DNA of 64,000 nt from Senegalimassilia anaerobia JC110 (GCF_000236865.1 NZ_HE611015.1:560987-624986); one strand, 5' to 3'; counted from the first letter of the stretch, positions 17,187 to 26,089 are shown. Program-made: numbers and translations. The notes: generated by a model not told the origin, from the sequence alone.

Positions 17187-17626
17187 AACAGCACCCCGGG
17201 CTTGTAGCAATCCACCACCAGCTCCTCGGTATGCGACAGCTTCGGCAGCGCCACTCCCATCACCTCCGACTTCAACCCCAGACCGAACAACGTGGGCATG
17301 TACTCGAGCGTGGCCGAAAACGATGTATGCCCCGCTGAGACGCCATGCGCCGAAACGCTTACCGAGACGTTTTCCGCGTCCAACCGTTCATCGAGCGCCC
17401 GCTCGATGAGCGCGCAAGTATCGCCCACGCCCTGCCCGTACGCCGGCGAAGCGGCATAGACCCGGACCGAATCGCGGAAATCGTCATCGAACGCCGCGCA
17501 CCAGCCGAAAAACGCCAGGGCGTTGACCGAGATGGCCGCCACCGCCAAAAGCACGGGCAGCGCCGCCACGAACTCCACCGTCATCTGCCCCGACGACCTG
17601 CCGACGGCGCATATCCGATCAACCAT
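17183..17626 (-). CDS. TadE-like minor pseudopilin (module A)
   Basis: A 147-residue TadE-family protein. The N-terminus VDRICAVGRSSGQMTVEFVAALPVLLAVAAISVNALAFFGW has the G-x4-E pattern (GQMTVE) used for prepilin peptidase cleavage. An extracytoplasmic domain of about 105 residues follows. The ATG at 17626 shares its first base with the TGA of tadG; ATG at 17635 is an alternative. Its partner genes are tadG upstream and the exported protein downstream, both overlapping. Confidence 0.82.
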   Translation of the reverse strand: MVDRICAVGRSSGQMTVEFVAALPVLLAVAAISVNALAFFGWCAAFDDDFRDSVRVYAASPAYGQGVGDTCALIERALDERLDAENVSVSVSAHGVSAGHTSFSATLEYMPTLFGLGLKSEVMGVALPKLSHTEELVVDCYKPGVLL

Positions 17627-19755
17627 CAATCCCATTGCCTCAATCCCGTCACGCTCGCATACACGGACAGAAGCTTGTCGGCCGCAGCCCCGATGGCATC
17701 CGAGGCGAGCCCTTTCACCGCCGGGGGCAGCGCCACCGTTACGGGCACCTGGGCGCCGCCTATGCTGATGGTCGCTACTTCCACCGAATCGCCCCAAGCG
17801 TCGAAACGCTGCAGCACGTCCCTGCGAACAGCGCCCACCACCGACGAGAACACGTCGTTGGACATGAGCGGATGCTCGACCGCCTGCCGCTTCACCTCGA
17901 GCAAGCGAGCGCAAAACGCGCTATCGCCGGCCTGCGCGACATGCGCCGTGTTCACCGTCGCCGGGCGCAGCGCATCCAGGTTCGCCGGCTGAAGCCCTAC
18001 GGTGCGAAACGCATCCGAAAGCGCATCGGCGGCCCAATCCCCTAATCCGGAGGCGCTTACCAGGGGCAAGCCCCCCAAGCCCTCGCGCACAGCCGCATCC
18101 AACGCCGACTGCCCATCGGCATAGGCGCTCAGCGCCCCCGACCAAACGCCCGCTGCAGCGCCCAACACGCCCGCAAGCGCCGAATCCGATGCCAGGCCGT
18201 CGGTCAAAGAGGCGATGACGCTTCGCCCCTCGCCGGACGGATCGGCCACCAGCGTTGCCGCCGATATCGCCACGCGGCACCCCAGCTGGCCGCTGGCCTG
18301 CACGAACGCGGATTCGAACCCCTTGTCGGGGGCATCGGGGCCCGTATTCACCGCAAGGCAAACCACCCCCTTGCCCCCGGGCGGATCCGCATCGATGCGG
18401 AACGATCCCACGCTCGAGCACGCGTCGCGCAGCTGGTCGAGCAGCTTGGATACGCGGCTTTTCGCCTCCCGCTTCGCCGGGGCGCCCTCCTCAAGGGCCT
18501 TTTGATACTCCTCGGCGGCAAGCGCCACCTGCTCGTAGTGATGCTCGAAGCCGTTTCCTATCGACGTGGAGGCTGCCGCCACCTTGCCCAGGCTTGCCGC
18601 CGTGAAGCCGCATTCCGAGCACGTCTCCCATGCGCCCGCTTCCATATCGCGAAGGGAGGCCCGCGACGTGGACCCCGCCGCCTTCGGGCAACCGTCCCAC
18701 GCGTGCAAGGTCGGGGAGGCGTCCGTCACGCTGACCGGGTACACCGCCTGCGCGAACAGCTCGGTCTCCCGCATCTGCGCGGTGTTGGCGGGAAGATGAG
18801 GGAACAAGGCCTCGAACGAATCGCCCTCCCGAACGTATCCACGCGCCACCTCCTTCGCGGCATAGGTGTAAAAGCGCTTGCGCAGCGCCGATTGGGCCTG
18901 GGCCTGAACGCTGCCGTCATCGGGGCGTTCGACCGCCAAGCGCGCCGGGTAATACGCCTGTGCCCTGCGAAGCGCCACGGAAAACGACCAGGCGTCCACG
19001 CTTGAGAACACCGGATTTTGCGCGCCCATCATATGCGCCAGGGTTTCGGCGCGCTCGGCCATGCACCAACCGGGACGGGCACCGCAGTCGTGATCGAACG
19101 CTCGCTGCTTGGCGTCTTGGGCCCGCAAGGCCGCCTCCTCGGCCCGCCGTGCCAGCTCCTTGACCTCCTCAGCCTGGCCGATCGCATCTTCTCGAGCCTG
19201 CTTGGCGCGCGCGTCTTCCTGCGGCACCCGGATATCCTCGGCGGAATCGGGGACCAGCAGGGCAAGCGCCGTGTAATCGGACCCGTTCGAGCCGTTCCCC
19301 TGCGCAACCGATGCCGCGCTGGCCGCCGCCAAAAACGGGAGGGCCTTCTGAACGCGCGTCAAGCCCTCGGAAGCGGTCTTCGAGAACGAATCTCGGGCAT
19401 CGGCCACGCGCGCACCGGCTTCGAGCAGCTTGGCGCCCACGCCCTGCCCGCCGGGAACGCAACATGCGACGATCCCCAAACCTGTGGACGTCAAGCTGGT
19501 CAGCGACAAGGACAGGGCCACGGAATCGCACACGCACACCGCCACCATGAACTCCGCGACCACGTTGCCCGCCGCAAGCGCACCGGCATCTGCCACCGAC
19601 TGCACACGCGATGACACGGATTGGATTCGGTACACCTGAGCCGACGAGAAGATCATCGACAACGCCAGCAGAAGCGACACCACCATGCCGACCGTGGTCA
19701 TCCCGTCCTCATCCCGCAGGGAAAACGCCTGCGCCATTCTGCGCGGCACGCTCAT
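17626..19755 (-). CDS. tadG: TadG-like Flp pilus assembly protein
   Basis: A 709-residue protein anchored by one N-terminal helix: DGMTTVGMVVSLLLALSMIFSSAQVYR, then SVADAGALAAGN, the pattern typical of TadG-type proteins. A Glu/Ala-rich coiled-coil stretch (DARAKQAREDAIGQAEEVKELARRAEEAAL) lies at about 185-220, and a Cys pair CSECG occurs further on. The rest is large, extracytoplasmic and of unknown fold. ATGA overlap with the upstream TadE gene sets the start at 19755, with GGAG 7 nt before it. It probably shapes or anchors the pilus at the cell surface. Confidence 0.78.
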   Translation of the reverse strand: MSVPRRMAQAFSLRDEDGMTTVGMVVSLLLALSMIFSSAQVYRIQSVSSRVQSVADAGALAAGNVVAEFMVAVCVCDSVALSLSLTSLTSTGLGIVACCVPGGQGVGAKLLEAGARVADARDSFSKTASEGLTRVQKALPFLAAASAASVAQGNGSNGSDYTALALLVPDSAEDIRVPQEDARAKQAREDAIGQAEEVKELARRAEEAALRAQDAKQRAFDHDCGARPGWCMAERAETLAHMMGAQNPVFSSVDAWSFSVALRRAQAYYPARLAVERPDDGSVQAQAQSALRKRFYTYAAKEVARGYVREGDSFEALFPHLPANTAQMRETELFAQAVYPVSVTDASPTLHAWDGCPKAAGSTSRASLRDMEAGAWETCSECGFTAASLGKVAAASTSIGNGFEHHYEQVALAAEEYQKALEEGAPAKREAKSRVSKLLDQLRDACSSVGSFRIDADPPGGKGVVCLAVNTGPDAPDKGFESAFVQASGQLGCRVAISAATLVADPSGEGRSVIASLTDGLASDSALAGVLGAAAGVWSGALSAYADGQSALDAAVREGLGGLPLVSASGLGDWAADALSDAFRTVGLQPANLDALRPATVNTAHVAQAGDSAFCARLLEVKRQAVEHPLMSNDVFSSVVGAVRRDVLQRFDAWGDSVEVATISIGGAQVPVTVALPPAVKGLASDAIGAAADKLLSVYASVTGLRQWD

Positions 19756-20261
19756 AGCCAAGCTCCTATCCAAGCCTCAGGGTCAAGCCCCTGCGGGCTG
19801 CCCGCAACCCACTCGGGCTGCGTCGCCCGCTCGCAACGGACCTTCACCGTCAACAGCCCATCGCCGTCCGTCATACCGAGCAGCACGGCGCCCGCGCCCA
19901 AAAACGGCAGCGGCTTGACCTTGCCGACAACCTCCACGCTCACCTTCTCGGAACGCTCGTCCCCTTGCACGGACACCTTCCAGCTGCAACCTCCCTCGTG
20001 CACGTGAAAGCAGGGGACGGGCGGGATGGCGCCCAGCCTATGGCGGACGAACGCCTCCACGGCCTGCGACGAATCACCTACGGCATCGGTCTTGACGGCG
20101 GCAAGCCTGCACGCATCGCTTGCCGCCGCCTGCATGACCATCCGGTCGTACAGGACCATGCCGGGCTGCACGGACAGCAACAGCACCGTGAACAGGACCG
20201 GGATGAGGAACGCAGCCTCCACGGTCGCCTGCCCGCGCTCGCTTGCGCGCGAAACGCCCAA
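19752..20261 (-). CDS. tadE: TadE-like minor pseudopilin (module A)
   Basis: A 169-residue TadE protein with a classical N-terminus, ERGQATVEAAFLIPVLFTVLLLSVQPGMVLYDRMVMQAAASDACRLAA, including GQATVE for prepilin peptidase processing. Extracytoplasmic Cys residues (PCFHVHEGGCSW, VRCER) may form disulfides. The start codon is TTG at 20261, supported by a perfect AAGGAGG 7 nt upstream. It lies 27 bp after a smaller TadE-like gene and overlaps tadG by 4 bp. Confidence 0.85.
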   Translation of the reverse strand: MGVSRASERGQATVEAAFLIPVLFTVLLLSVQPGMVLYDRMVMQAAASDACRLAAVKTDAVGDSSQAVEAFVRHRLGAIPPVPCFHVHEGGCSWKVSVQGDERSEKVSVEVVGKVKPLPFLGAGAVLLGMTDGDGLLTVKVRCERATQPEWVAGSPQGLDPEAWIGAWL

Positions 20262-20288
20262 TCCCTCACCTCCTTGCGAATCCGAAAG

Positions 20289-20525
20289 CTAGTACAGCAC
20301 CGTGTCCGCCAGCGCCCCAGGCAACGAGCCCGTCACGCAATGGGAGGCGCACGACAGCGCATGCTCCACGAACGTGCCCGCCGAAACGCTGCGCCAAAGC
20401 GCGCCCATCCCAAGCACGACCGACAGAAACGCCACGGCGACCAGCGCGAACTCGACCGTCGCCTGACCCGCGCAATCGCGCGCCGCGATTCGCCTACAGG
20501 CTGTTGATGCCGTCGGCGATCGCAT
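20289..20525 (-). CDS. Small TadE-like pseudopilin (module A)
   Basis: A 78-residue TadE-like protein: CAGQATVEFALVAVAFLSVVLGMGALWRSVSAGTFVEHALSCASH. GQATVE is intact. It is shorter than usual TadE proteins, ending soon after the helical segment. The ATG at 20525 lies inside the 3' end of the flp gene in another frame, with AGGAG 7 nt upstream, so it should be translated even though the flp reading frame is interrupted. Confidence 0.8.
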   Translation of the reverse strand: MRSPTASTACRRIAARDCAGQATVEFALVAVAFLSVVLGMGALWRSVSAGTFVEHALSCASHCVTGSLPGALADTVLY

Positions 20526-20709
20526 CCCACAGCTCCTGCAGCTTCGGCCGGAAAACCGTTATCGCGATGATGGCTATCACCACCAGCACGCCGACCAAGA
20601 TCGCGTATTCGGTCGTTCCCTACCCGTCCTCGCCGTGCCGAAGGCGGGCCACCTTGCACGCGGCCTTCGCCAGCGCTCGCCGATATGCATCCATAACCGC
20701 TCGAATCAT
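20494..20709 (-). pseudogene. flp: Flp pilin gene with in-frame amber codon
   Basis: Read through, the frame encodes a 71-codon Flp prepilin: a basic leader starting MIRAVMDAYRRAL and ending RHGEDG, then the mature pilin GTTEYAILVGVLVVIAIIAI and an amphipathic tail ending INSL. Codon 30 is TAG (20622-20620), exactly where Gln or another residue would follow the cleavage Gly in a G-Q-GTTEY motif. The product would therefore end with the leader alone. GGAAGGG precedes the ATG at 20709, two bases after the tadC stop. A CAG-to-TAG nonsense change, a sequencing error or recoding are the options. TAG ends other genes here, which argues against reassignment. Confidence 0.85.
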
Positions 20710-20711
20710 GC

Positions 20712-21635
20712 CTACATCCCTTCCATAAGCTCCAACAACACGGGCCCGAGCACCAAGAGCAGCATGGCGGGAAGGATCAGCGTCCCCGTGGGGATCATCA
20801 TCTTCACAGGCGCCTTGGCGACCCGCTCCTCCACCTGCGCCTTTCGCGCCGCACGCGCCTGTTCCGCCGCCTGCTCCAGAACCTCGCCAAGCGAGGTGCC
20901 GAACCGCAGCGAGCGGATGACGGCCGACACCGTGCGCGAGAACAGCGGGTTATCGTACCCTTGCGCCAAAGCGCGCAAAGCGTCTTGACGGGTCGCAAGC
21001 CCCGCTTCCCACGACCTTTGCGCCACGGCGCACTCGCGCGCCAGCCCATCATCGAAATGCCCCGTGTACAGCTGCAGGCTGCGATCGAACGAAAGCCCGC
21101 TGCGCACGCCGAGCGCCACCACTTCCAACATCTCCGACATGCTGCGCTCCAGCGCCTGAGCGCGCTGACGCCGGGCCCCGCGCACCGCACGTCCCGGCGC
21201 GGTCGCGCCTGCGATACCGCCCGTCACGCAACCAACTACCGCAAGCTCGTTCGATGCCGCGCAGCCCAACAACGCTCCCGCCGCCGCACCCGCCGCAGCA
21301 AGGCGCACCGCTCCCTCGCAACACGCCTGGGCCGACACCGTCCCGCCAAGACCGGCCTTGCCCACCTGCTCCTCGAAGCGCGCATGCGCACCGCGCAATG
21401 CGCCGACAGGCAGCACCGAGCGAGTGGCCCGCAATGCCAATCGCCTGCTCAAACCCTCCAGATACGAAAGACATGCGCTCGCCTGCGCACCGCCTTTCGC
21501 CCGCCCGTCATCAGGCGCGCGGGCCCTTGCCGCGCGGGCTCGGCGAATCGATTGCGCGCCCGTCCAGCCAATGCACGCACCCGACGCCGCGCCTAGAACG
21601 GCCGCGATCGCAGGCAGCGCCATCGCATACACCAT
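20712..21635 (-). CDS. tadC: Tad pilus inner-membrane protein TadC (module A)
   Basis: A 307-residue T2SSF-family platform protein. The N-terminal helix is MVYAMALPAIAAVLGAASGACIGW. The F domain has ERSMSEMLEVVALGVRSGLSFDRSLQLYTGHF and IRSLRFGTSLGEVLEQAAEQAR, and the C-terminus KMMIPTGTLILPAMLLLVLGPVLLEL is diagnostic of TadC. The ATG at 21635 overlaps the TGA of tadB by one base, with GGAGG 7 nt upstream. Confidence 0.92.
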   Translation of the reverse strand: MVYAMALPAIAAVLGAASGACIGWTGAQSIRRARAARARAPDDGRAKGGAQASACLSYLEGLSRRLALRATRSVLPVGALRGAHARFEEQVGKAGLGGTVSAQACCEGAVRLAAAGAAAGALLGCAASNELAVVGCVTGGIAGATAPGRAVRGARRQRAQALERSMSEMLEVVALGVRSGLSFDRSLQLYTGHFDDGLARECAVAQRSWEAGLATRQDALRALAQGYDNPLFSRTVSAVIRSLRFGTSLGEVLEQAAEQARAARKAQVEERVAKAPVKMMIPTGTLILPAMLLLVLGPVLLELMEGM

Positions 21636-22582
21636 CACGACACCTCCACGTTCAACATGCGGCGCACCGCGAGCACGCCCGCAACCTCCATCGTGCACGC
21701 CAATCCCAACAGGCCCAACCCCAGCGGGCTTTGCAGGAACGGGTCCAAAAACCCTTTGCTCACCAGCGAGAACACGGCGACCAAAGCGAACGGCATCACC
21801 GTGACCACGCGCGCCGACAGCCGCGCCTGAGCCGTCTGCACCCGCAACGCACGGCGCAGGGCCAGCTCCCCTTCGACCGTCTCGCGCGCCGCCTCGAGCA
21901 CCGGACGCATGCTGCCGCCCGCTTGGTGCTGCACGTCGAGCGCCACCGCCACGAAGGCAAGCTCCGACCTTTTCCCGCCCGCGCGCAGCGCCCTTAAGGC
22001 CTCGCTCGAGCCATGGCCCGTCTCGAGCAGATGAGCGCAAGCCGCGAACCTCTTCCCCAGCGGCCCCTTTATCTCGCCCGCCAGCTGCTGAAACGTCTGC
22101 AGCAGCGAAAAGCCCGCCTGAAAGCACGAACCCATGGCATGAAGCGCATCGGGCACCGCCTCGCGCAACGCCTCCTCCTGGCGATCGCGCCACCCGTGGA
22201 CGCGCGCCACCGCCACGGCGCAAGCCAGAACCGCCACGGCGACGCCGGCAAACGGCGAGGCGGATACCAGCCCCACGCAAACCGCCAGCGCCGCTGCCGC
22301 CGCAACGGCAAGCGAACACAGGCTCCGCGGCGTGCAAACCACCCCGCGGCCTTGCAACGCCGCCTGGGCGTCACCCGCAAGAGCGGCTACCTTGGGCACG
22401 GAAAGCAAGCGGCGCGCAACCCCGTCGGCGCAGCGCACGCCGTTGCGTGCAAGATGCTGCCCGATTCCGCCTTCGCCCGCCCTACGGCGCCGGGTACGCC
22501 GTAACACGGCCTGCGCGCAAAGCGCACCACCGGCAAATGCGGCTATGGCTGCTGCCGCCCCGAACACGCCAGATGCTTCCAT
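21635..22582 (-). CDS. tadB: Tad pilus inner-membrane protein TadB (module A)
   Basis: A 315-residue T2SSF-family protein. Segments visible: N-terminal helix, paired helices around 89-130, REAVPDALHAMGSCFQAGFSLLQTFQQLA in the F domain, DVQHQAGGSMRPVLEAA, and C-terminal helices around FLDPFLQSPLGLGLL. The ATG at 22582 lies 40 bp inside the end of cpaF, with GGAGG 7 nt before it, which is strong evidence for translational coupling. Confidence 0.92.
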   Translation of the reverse strand: MEASGVFGAAAAIAAFAGGALCAQAVLRRTRRRRAGEGGIGQHLARNGVRCADGVARRLLSVPKVAALAGDAQAALQGRGVVCTPRSLCSLAVAAAAALAVCVGLVSASPFAGVAVAVLACAVAVARVHGWRDRQEEALREAVPDALHAMGSCFQAGFSLLQTFQQLAGEIKGPLGKRFAACAHLLETGHGSSEALRALRAGGKRSELAFVAVALDVQHQAGGSMRPVLEAARETVEGELALRRALRVQTAQARLSARVVTVMPFALVAVFSLVSKGFLDPFLQSPLGLGLLGLACTMEVAGVLAVRRMLNVEVS

Positions 22583-23871
22583 TCCAATACCTCCTCCCCA
22601 TCAAGCCCTATGGTTTCGGGCAGGTCGTCCACCCAATCGGGCAGGGCCTGCCACGACCCCGCTTCTTCGGGAGAACGCCGCTCGAACAACGTCTTCACGC
22701 TGCAGGCACGCGCCCTTTGGTCGTACACAAGCTCCGACACATGGGTCACGCATCGCCTGCCGCTGAGCGCCCGCGACGTCTGCACCACCACATCGAACGC
22801 GCTTGCCGCGTTCGCCTCGATCACGTCCACGGGCAGATCGACGCCGTAGCGGACCATGGTCACCACGCGGGAAAGCACGTCGCGCGGGGAGTTGGCGTGC
22901 AGCGTGGTGAGCGACCCGTCGTGCCCGGTGTTCATGGCGGTGAGCATGTCCACCGCCTCCGCGCCGCGGCACTCGCCTACCACGATGCGGTCGGGGCGCA
23001 TGCGCAACGCGTTGATCACCAGCTCGCGGATGGTCACCTCGCCCGCCCCCTCGGCGTTGCGCGGGCGCGCCTCCAAGCGCACCACATGGGGATGCTCGAG
23101 AAAGCGCAGCTCGGCCGTATCCTCGATGGTCACGATGCGCTCGCCTGCGGGAATGCAGCACGACAGCGCGTTGAGCAACGTGGTCTTGCCGCTGCCCGTA
23201 CCGCCTGCCACCACCACGTTCTTGCGCGCAAGCACCGCCCATTCCAGAAAGCGCCGCAAATGCCCGTCGATCGAGCCGAAACGCTCCATCTCCTGCAGCG
23301 TTATCACGCGCTGGGTGAACTTGCGGATGGTGACGATGGGCCCGTCCGGCGCAAGCGGCGGGATGACCACGTGCACGCGATGGCCTTCGGGCATGCGGGC
23401 GTTCACCATCGGCGACGACTCGTCCACACGCCTGCCGAGCGGCCCGAGCACGCGATCGATAAGCGCCCGAAGCTGGGCTTGGCTCGAAAACGCCCGGTCG
23501 CTGCGCACAAGGCGCCCTTGCCGCTCGAAGAACACGTCGCCGGGGCCGTTCACCATGATCTCGGTGATGGTCGGATCGGCCAGCAACGGTTGCAATGGGC
23601 CGAAGCCGAACACCTCGTCGATCAGCTGCTCGGACAGCCTGGATCGACGCAAGGCATCAGCCCCCTGCCACACGGGCAGCGCGAACGCCTGGCGGCACGC
23701 CCCTAAAAGCTCGCTTCGCGCCCGCGCCGGCTCGAACGCCATCAACGCCGCTATGTCGTCCACCGACACGAACAGGCGCACATCCTCTTTCAGGCGCGCA
23801 AGCGTCGCCGTGGGCGCATGACCTTCGCCGCCGCCCGCACCCAACGCCTGCGCACGCTCGGCCAGCGTCAT
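22543..23871 (-). CDS. cpaF: Tad secretion ATPase CpaF/TadA (module A)
   Basis: A 442-residue secretion ATPase. The helical N-terminal domain ends with FGFGPLQPLLADPTITEIMVNG. Then come Walker A GGTGSGKTT (223-231), the Asp box around IEDTAELRF, Walker B RIVVGECRGAEA (295-306) and a His box with LTTLHANSPRD. This is close to canonical CpaF of actinobacterial and Chloroflexi Tad systems. AAGAAGG precedes the ATG, two bases after the tadZ stop. It drives Flp assembly with TadB and TadC encoded just downstream. Confidence 0.96.
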   Translation of the reverse strand: MTLAERAQALGAGGGEGHAPTATLARLKEDVRLFVSVDDIAALMAFEPARARSELLGACRQAFALPVWQGADALRRSRLSEQLIDEVFGFGPLQPLLADPTITEIMVNGPGDVFFERQGRLVRSDRAFSSQAQLRALIDRVLGPLGRRVDESSPMVNARMPEGHRVHVVIPPLAPDGPIVTIRKFTQRVITLQEMERFGSIDGHLRRFLEWAVLARKNVVVAGGTGSGKTTLLNALSCCIPAGERIVTIEDTAELRFLEHPHVVRLEARPRNAEGAGEVTIRELVINALRMRPDRIVVGECRGAEAVDMLTAMNTGHDGSLTTLHANSPRDVLSRVVTMVRYGVDLPVDVIEANAASAFDVVVQTSRALSGRRCVTHVSELVYDQRARACSVKTLFERRSPEEAGSWQALPDWVDDLPETIGLDGEEVLEWKHLACSGRQQP

Positions 23872-23873
23872 GA

Positions 23874-25403
23874 TCAGGCCTTCTTGCGCTTGCGCGAGCG
23901 CTTTCCGCGCAGGAAGGGCATGCCCGGCCCCTCGCGCGAAGACCCCGCCGCAGCCGATACGCCGGGCAATATCTCGGCCATAAGCCCCTCGACGCCCTCG
24001 AACAGGTCGTTGCGCGAATCGATCAGGTCGACCACCAGCCCCGCCGCCAGAAGCTCCTCCACATCGGCGCCGCCGTCGGGCAGCTCATGCACATGAGCCC
24101 CCTTCAACGCGCACGATACGTCCATCGACGATAGCGGCGCCCCCTTGCCGCAGCCGTTCAGCGTGAACAGGAACGGGTTGACGGCTATGCCGCAGCGGGC
24201 GCACAGGTCGAGCGCGCGCTGCGTCGCATGCACCGAGGTGGCTCGCTGATCGACCAAGAACAGGGCCTTCGAGCTGCGCTCCAACAGCACCGCATGCTGC
24301 TCGGCCCACGCGCCGCCCGTGTTCGCCACGATCACGTCGAAGCGCTCTCGCACGGCATCCAGAAGCGCCGGCGCCTGCGCCACCACCGCCTCGGCGGCGT
24401 CCACATGCTCCGGAGCGGCCAGCAGCGCAGGAACCTTCCCCTCGCAGGCAAGCTGGGCCAGACGCTCAGGCCGGGCAAGCACCTCGTCGATGCGCAGGGG
24501 CTTCTTCACGCCCATGAGCTGCGCCATGTCGCCGAACTGCAGGTCGAAGTCGAGCAGCAGCGTGCGCAGGCCCAGCCCCTGGGCCGCATGCGCCGCAAGC
24601 AACGCGACCGCGCTTTTGCCCGCGCCCCCGCTGCCGCTCACCACCGGCAGCAAAAAGCCCTTCGCCGCAGGGTGCTGCGCGTTCGCCGCCGAAGCCGAGG
24701 AGCTTCCAGAAGCCCCCAGCCCCGATGCGGTCCCATAAGGAGAAGCGGTTGCGGCAAAGGCCTTCGTCGCCGATGGGGCGACAAGGCCTGTCTGGGCGTT
24801 CGCCGGCGCATACGATTCTCCCGGCCGGACCCCCGCAGACGTAGCCATTGTTACCGCGGGCGCCGCCGCACCCTCAAACGTCCCCGAAAAGCCAGCCGTA
24901 GGCATTGCGGCCGTTCCGTACGGAGAAGCGGCCGAAGGCGCGTTGCCGAACGCCGCCTGCTGCGGCGCTGCCGCCTCCCCCGCAGGCGCGCAACCGGCCC
25001 CAGGGCCGATCCCCGCCTGCAGCTCGATCGCCCGCATGGCCGCCTGCTTGCACTGCGCGTATCGCTCGACGAAGGCCTGCCTGGTCAACGACGCATCCAC
25101 GCCCGCCGCGGTCGTCCTGGACCGCAGCGATCCCGATTCCTGCGCCGTCAACATGCACACGCGCCTATCGACGCGATCGCGCTTCAACGCCGCCGCAAGG
25201 TTGATGGGCGCCACGTCCGTGCAGGAGACCACCCACACCTCCTGCACGCTCGCCGCATCACGCAACGCCGCACGTGCCGCTTCGGCGGACGTGAACGGCA
25301 TGAGCCACTGCTGCGCAAGCAGGTTCTCCCCTTCAAGGCCCAACAGCTCCGGATGCCGGAAGCATTCCTCATCGGCGCACAGCGCCACCAACGGCATGGA
25401 CAT
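23874..25403 (-). CDS. tadZ: TadZ/CpaE-type MinD-like ATPase
   Basis: A 509-residue pilus localisation ATPase. Residues 1-125 form an atypical receiver-like domain (VALCADEE ... VWVVSCTDVAPINLA). Residues about 130-247 are a low-complexity Ala/Pro/Gly/Ser linker with two SPYGTA repeats. The C-terminal MinD/ParA-like domain has the deviant P-loop SGSGGAGKS (256-264), in which the signature Lys of KGGxGKT is replaced by Ser, and LLLDFDLQFGDMAQLMG. A basic tail ends RGKRSRKRKKA. AAGGAG precedes the ATG at 25403. It is the only TadZ seen, so it may place both modules. Confidence 0.88.
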   Translation of the reverse strand: MSMPLVALCADEECFRHPELLGLEGENLLAQQWLMPFTSAEAARAALRDAASVQEVWVVSCTDVAPINLAAALKRDRVDRRVCMLTAQESGSLRSRTTAAGVDASLTRQAFVERYAQCKQAAMRAIELQAGIGPGAGCAPAGEAAAPQQAAFGNAPSAASPYGTAAMPTAGFSGTFEGAAAPAVTMATSAGVRPGESYAPANAQTGLVAPSATKAFAATASPYGTASGLGASGSSSASAANAQHPAAKGFLLPVVSGSGGAGKSAVALLAAHAAQGLGLRTLLLDFDLQFGDMAQLMGVKKPLRIDEVLARPERLAQLACEGKVPALLAAPEHVDAAEAVVAQAPALLDAVRERFDVIVANTGGAWAEQHAVLLERSSKALFLVDQRATSVHATQRALDLCARCGIAVNPFLFTLNGCGKGAPLSSMDVSCALKGAHVHELPDGGADVEELLAAGLVVDLIDSRNDLFEGVEGLMAEILPGVSAAAGSSREGPGMPFLRGKRSRKRKKA

Positions 25404-25435
25404 CCCTTCTCCTTCCGCTTGCTTTAAAACCGCTC

Positions 25436-26089
25436 TCACCTCGCATCCGCGCCGGGCAAGGTCAGGTACAGCTCGGTTTTTTGAGCCGCCGACACAAGCT
25501 CCTCCACCTGGTTCGGGTCGACGGCAAGCGTCACCCACGTCACCTTCGAGGCCGACCCCGATGCCTGCCGATCGTCCGTTCCGGCGCTGGTGGCCAACAC
25601 GCTCACGCCCCGCGCCAATGCTTGGGTGGCCGCGCTTCCCGTGGCATACACGTCCACCGATGAGCCCGCCGACACCGCGCCGCCCACCGCCTGCACGTCC
25701 TTGGCCGGCACGCTGATCGCAACCTTGCCGTCGGGCACGTCTATCGCCGCCGATGCCGCGCCGAACCTTCTTGCGGAAAGGACCTCTCCGGAAAGCACCG
25801 TGGAAGACGCCTTCGACCCCACAACCTCCGATGTTTGCCGCACCGCTTCGGGCGGCAAGAGGTCGGCAACCCACAAACGCGTCTCAATAGCCCCTGAATC
25901 TACTGTTTCACCTGCGGCTATGTCGCGCTTCGCCACGCAAACCTCCACCTGATCGCCGCCGTAGCGGGCCAAGGCGTCGGCCCGGGCGCGCTCCGCCTCG
26001 CCGCGCACCGACTGGGTATATCCGAGCACGCACAACGCGCACAGCACACCGCATATCGCACCCGCCGCAGCGGTCTTGTTCCGTCTCAT
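25436..26089 (-). CDS. cpaB: CpaB/RcpC-type Flp pilus protein (module A)
   Basis: A 217-residue protein and the first gene of the tad cluster. The N-terminal helix is AAAGAICGVLCALCVLGYTQ. The SAF domain is CVAKRDIAAGETVDSGAIETRLWVADLLP ... VLSGEVLSARRFG, followed by VAISVPAKDVQAVGGAVSAGSSVDVYAT, the CpaB core. AAGGAGG lies 5 nt before the ATG at 26089. No clear promoter could be assigned in the roughly 390 bp between this gene and the tRNA promoter. Confidence 0.9.
   Translation of the reverse strand: MRRNKTAAAGAICGVLCALCVLGYTQSVRGEAERARADALARYGGDQVEVCVAKRDIAAGETVDSGAIETRLWVADLLPPEAVRQTSEVVGSKASSTVLSGEVLSARRFGAASAAIDVPDGKVAISVPAKDVQAVGGAVSAGSSVDVYATGSAATQALARGVSVLATSAGTDDRQASGSASKVTWVTLAVDPNQVEELVSAAQKTELYLTLPGADAR

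Noticed and set aside
20620-20622. Pyrrolysine or other amber recoding in flp
   Set aside because: No pyl genes or downstream recoding structure are visible, and TAG is a normal stop of neighbouring genes. A nonsense change or sequencing error is simpler.
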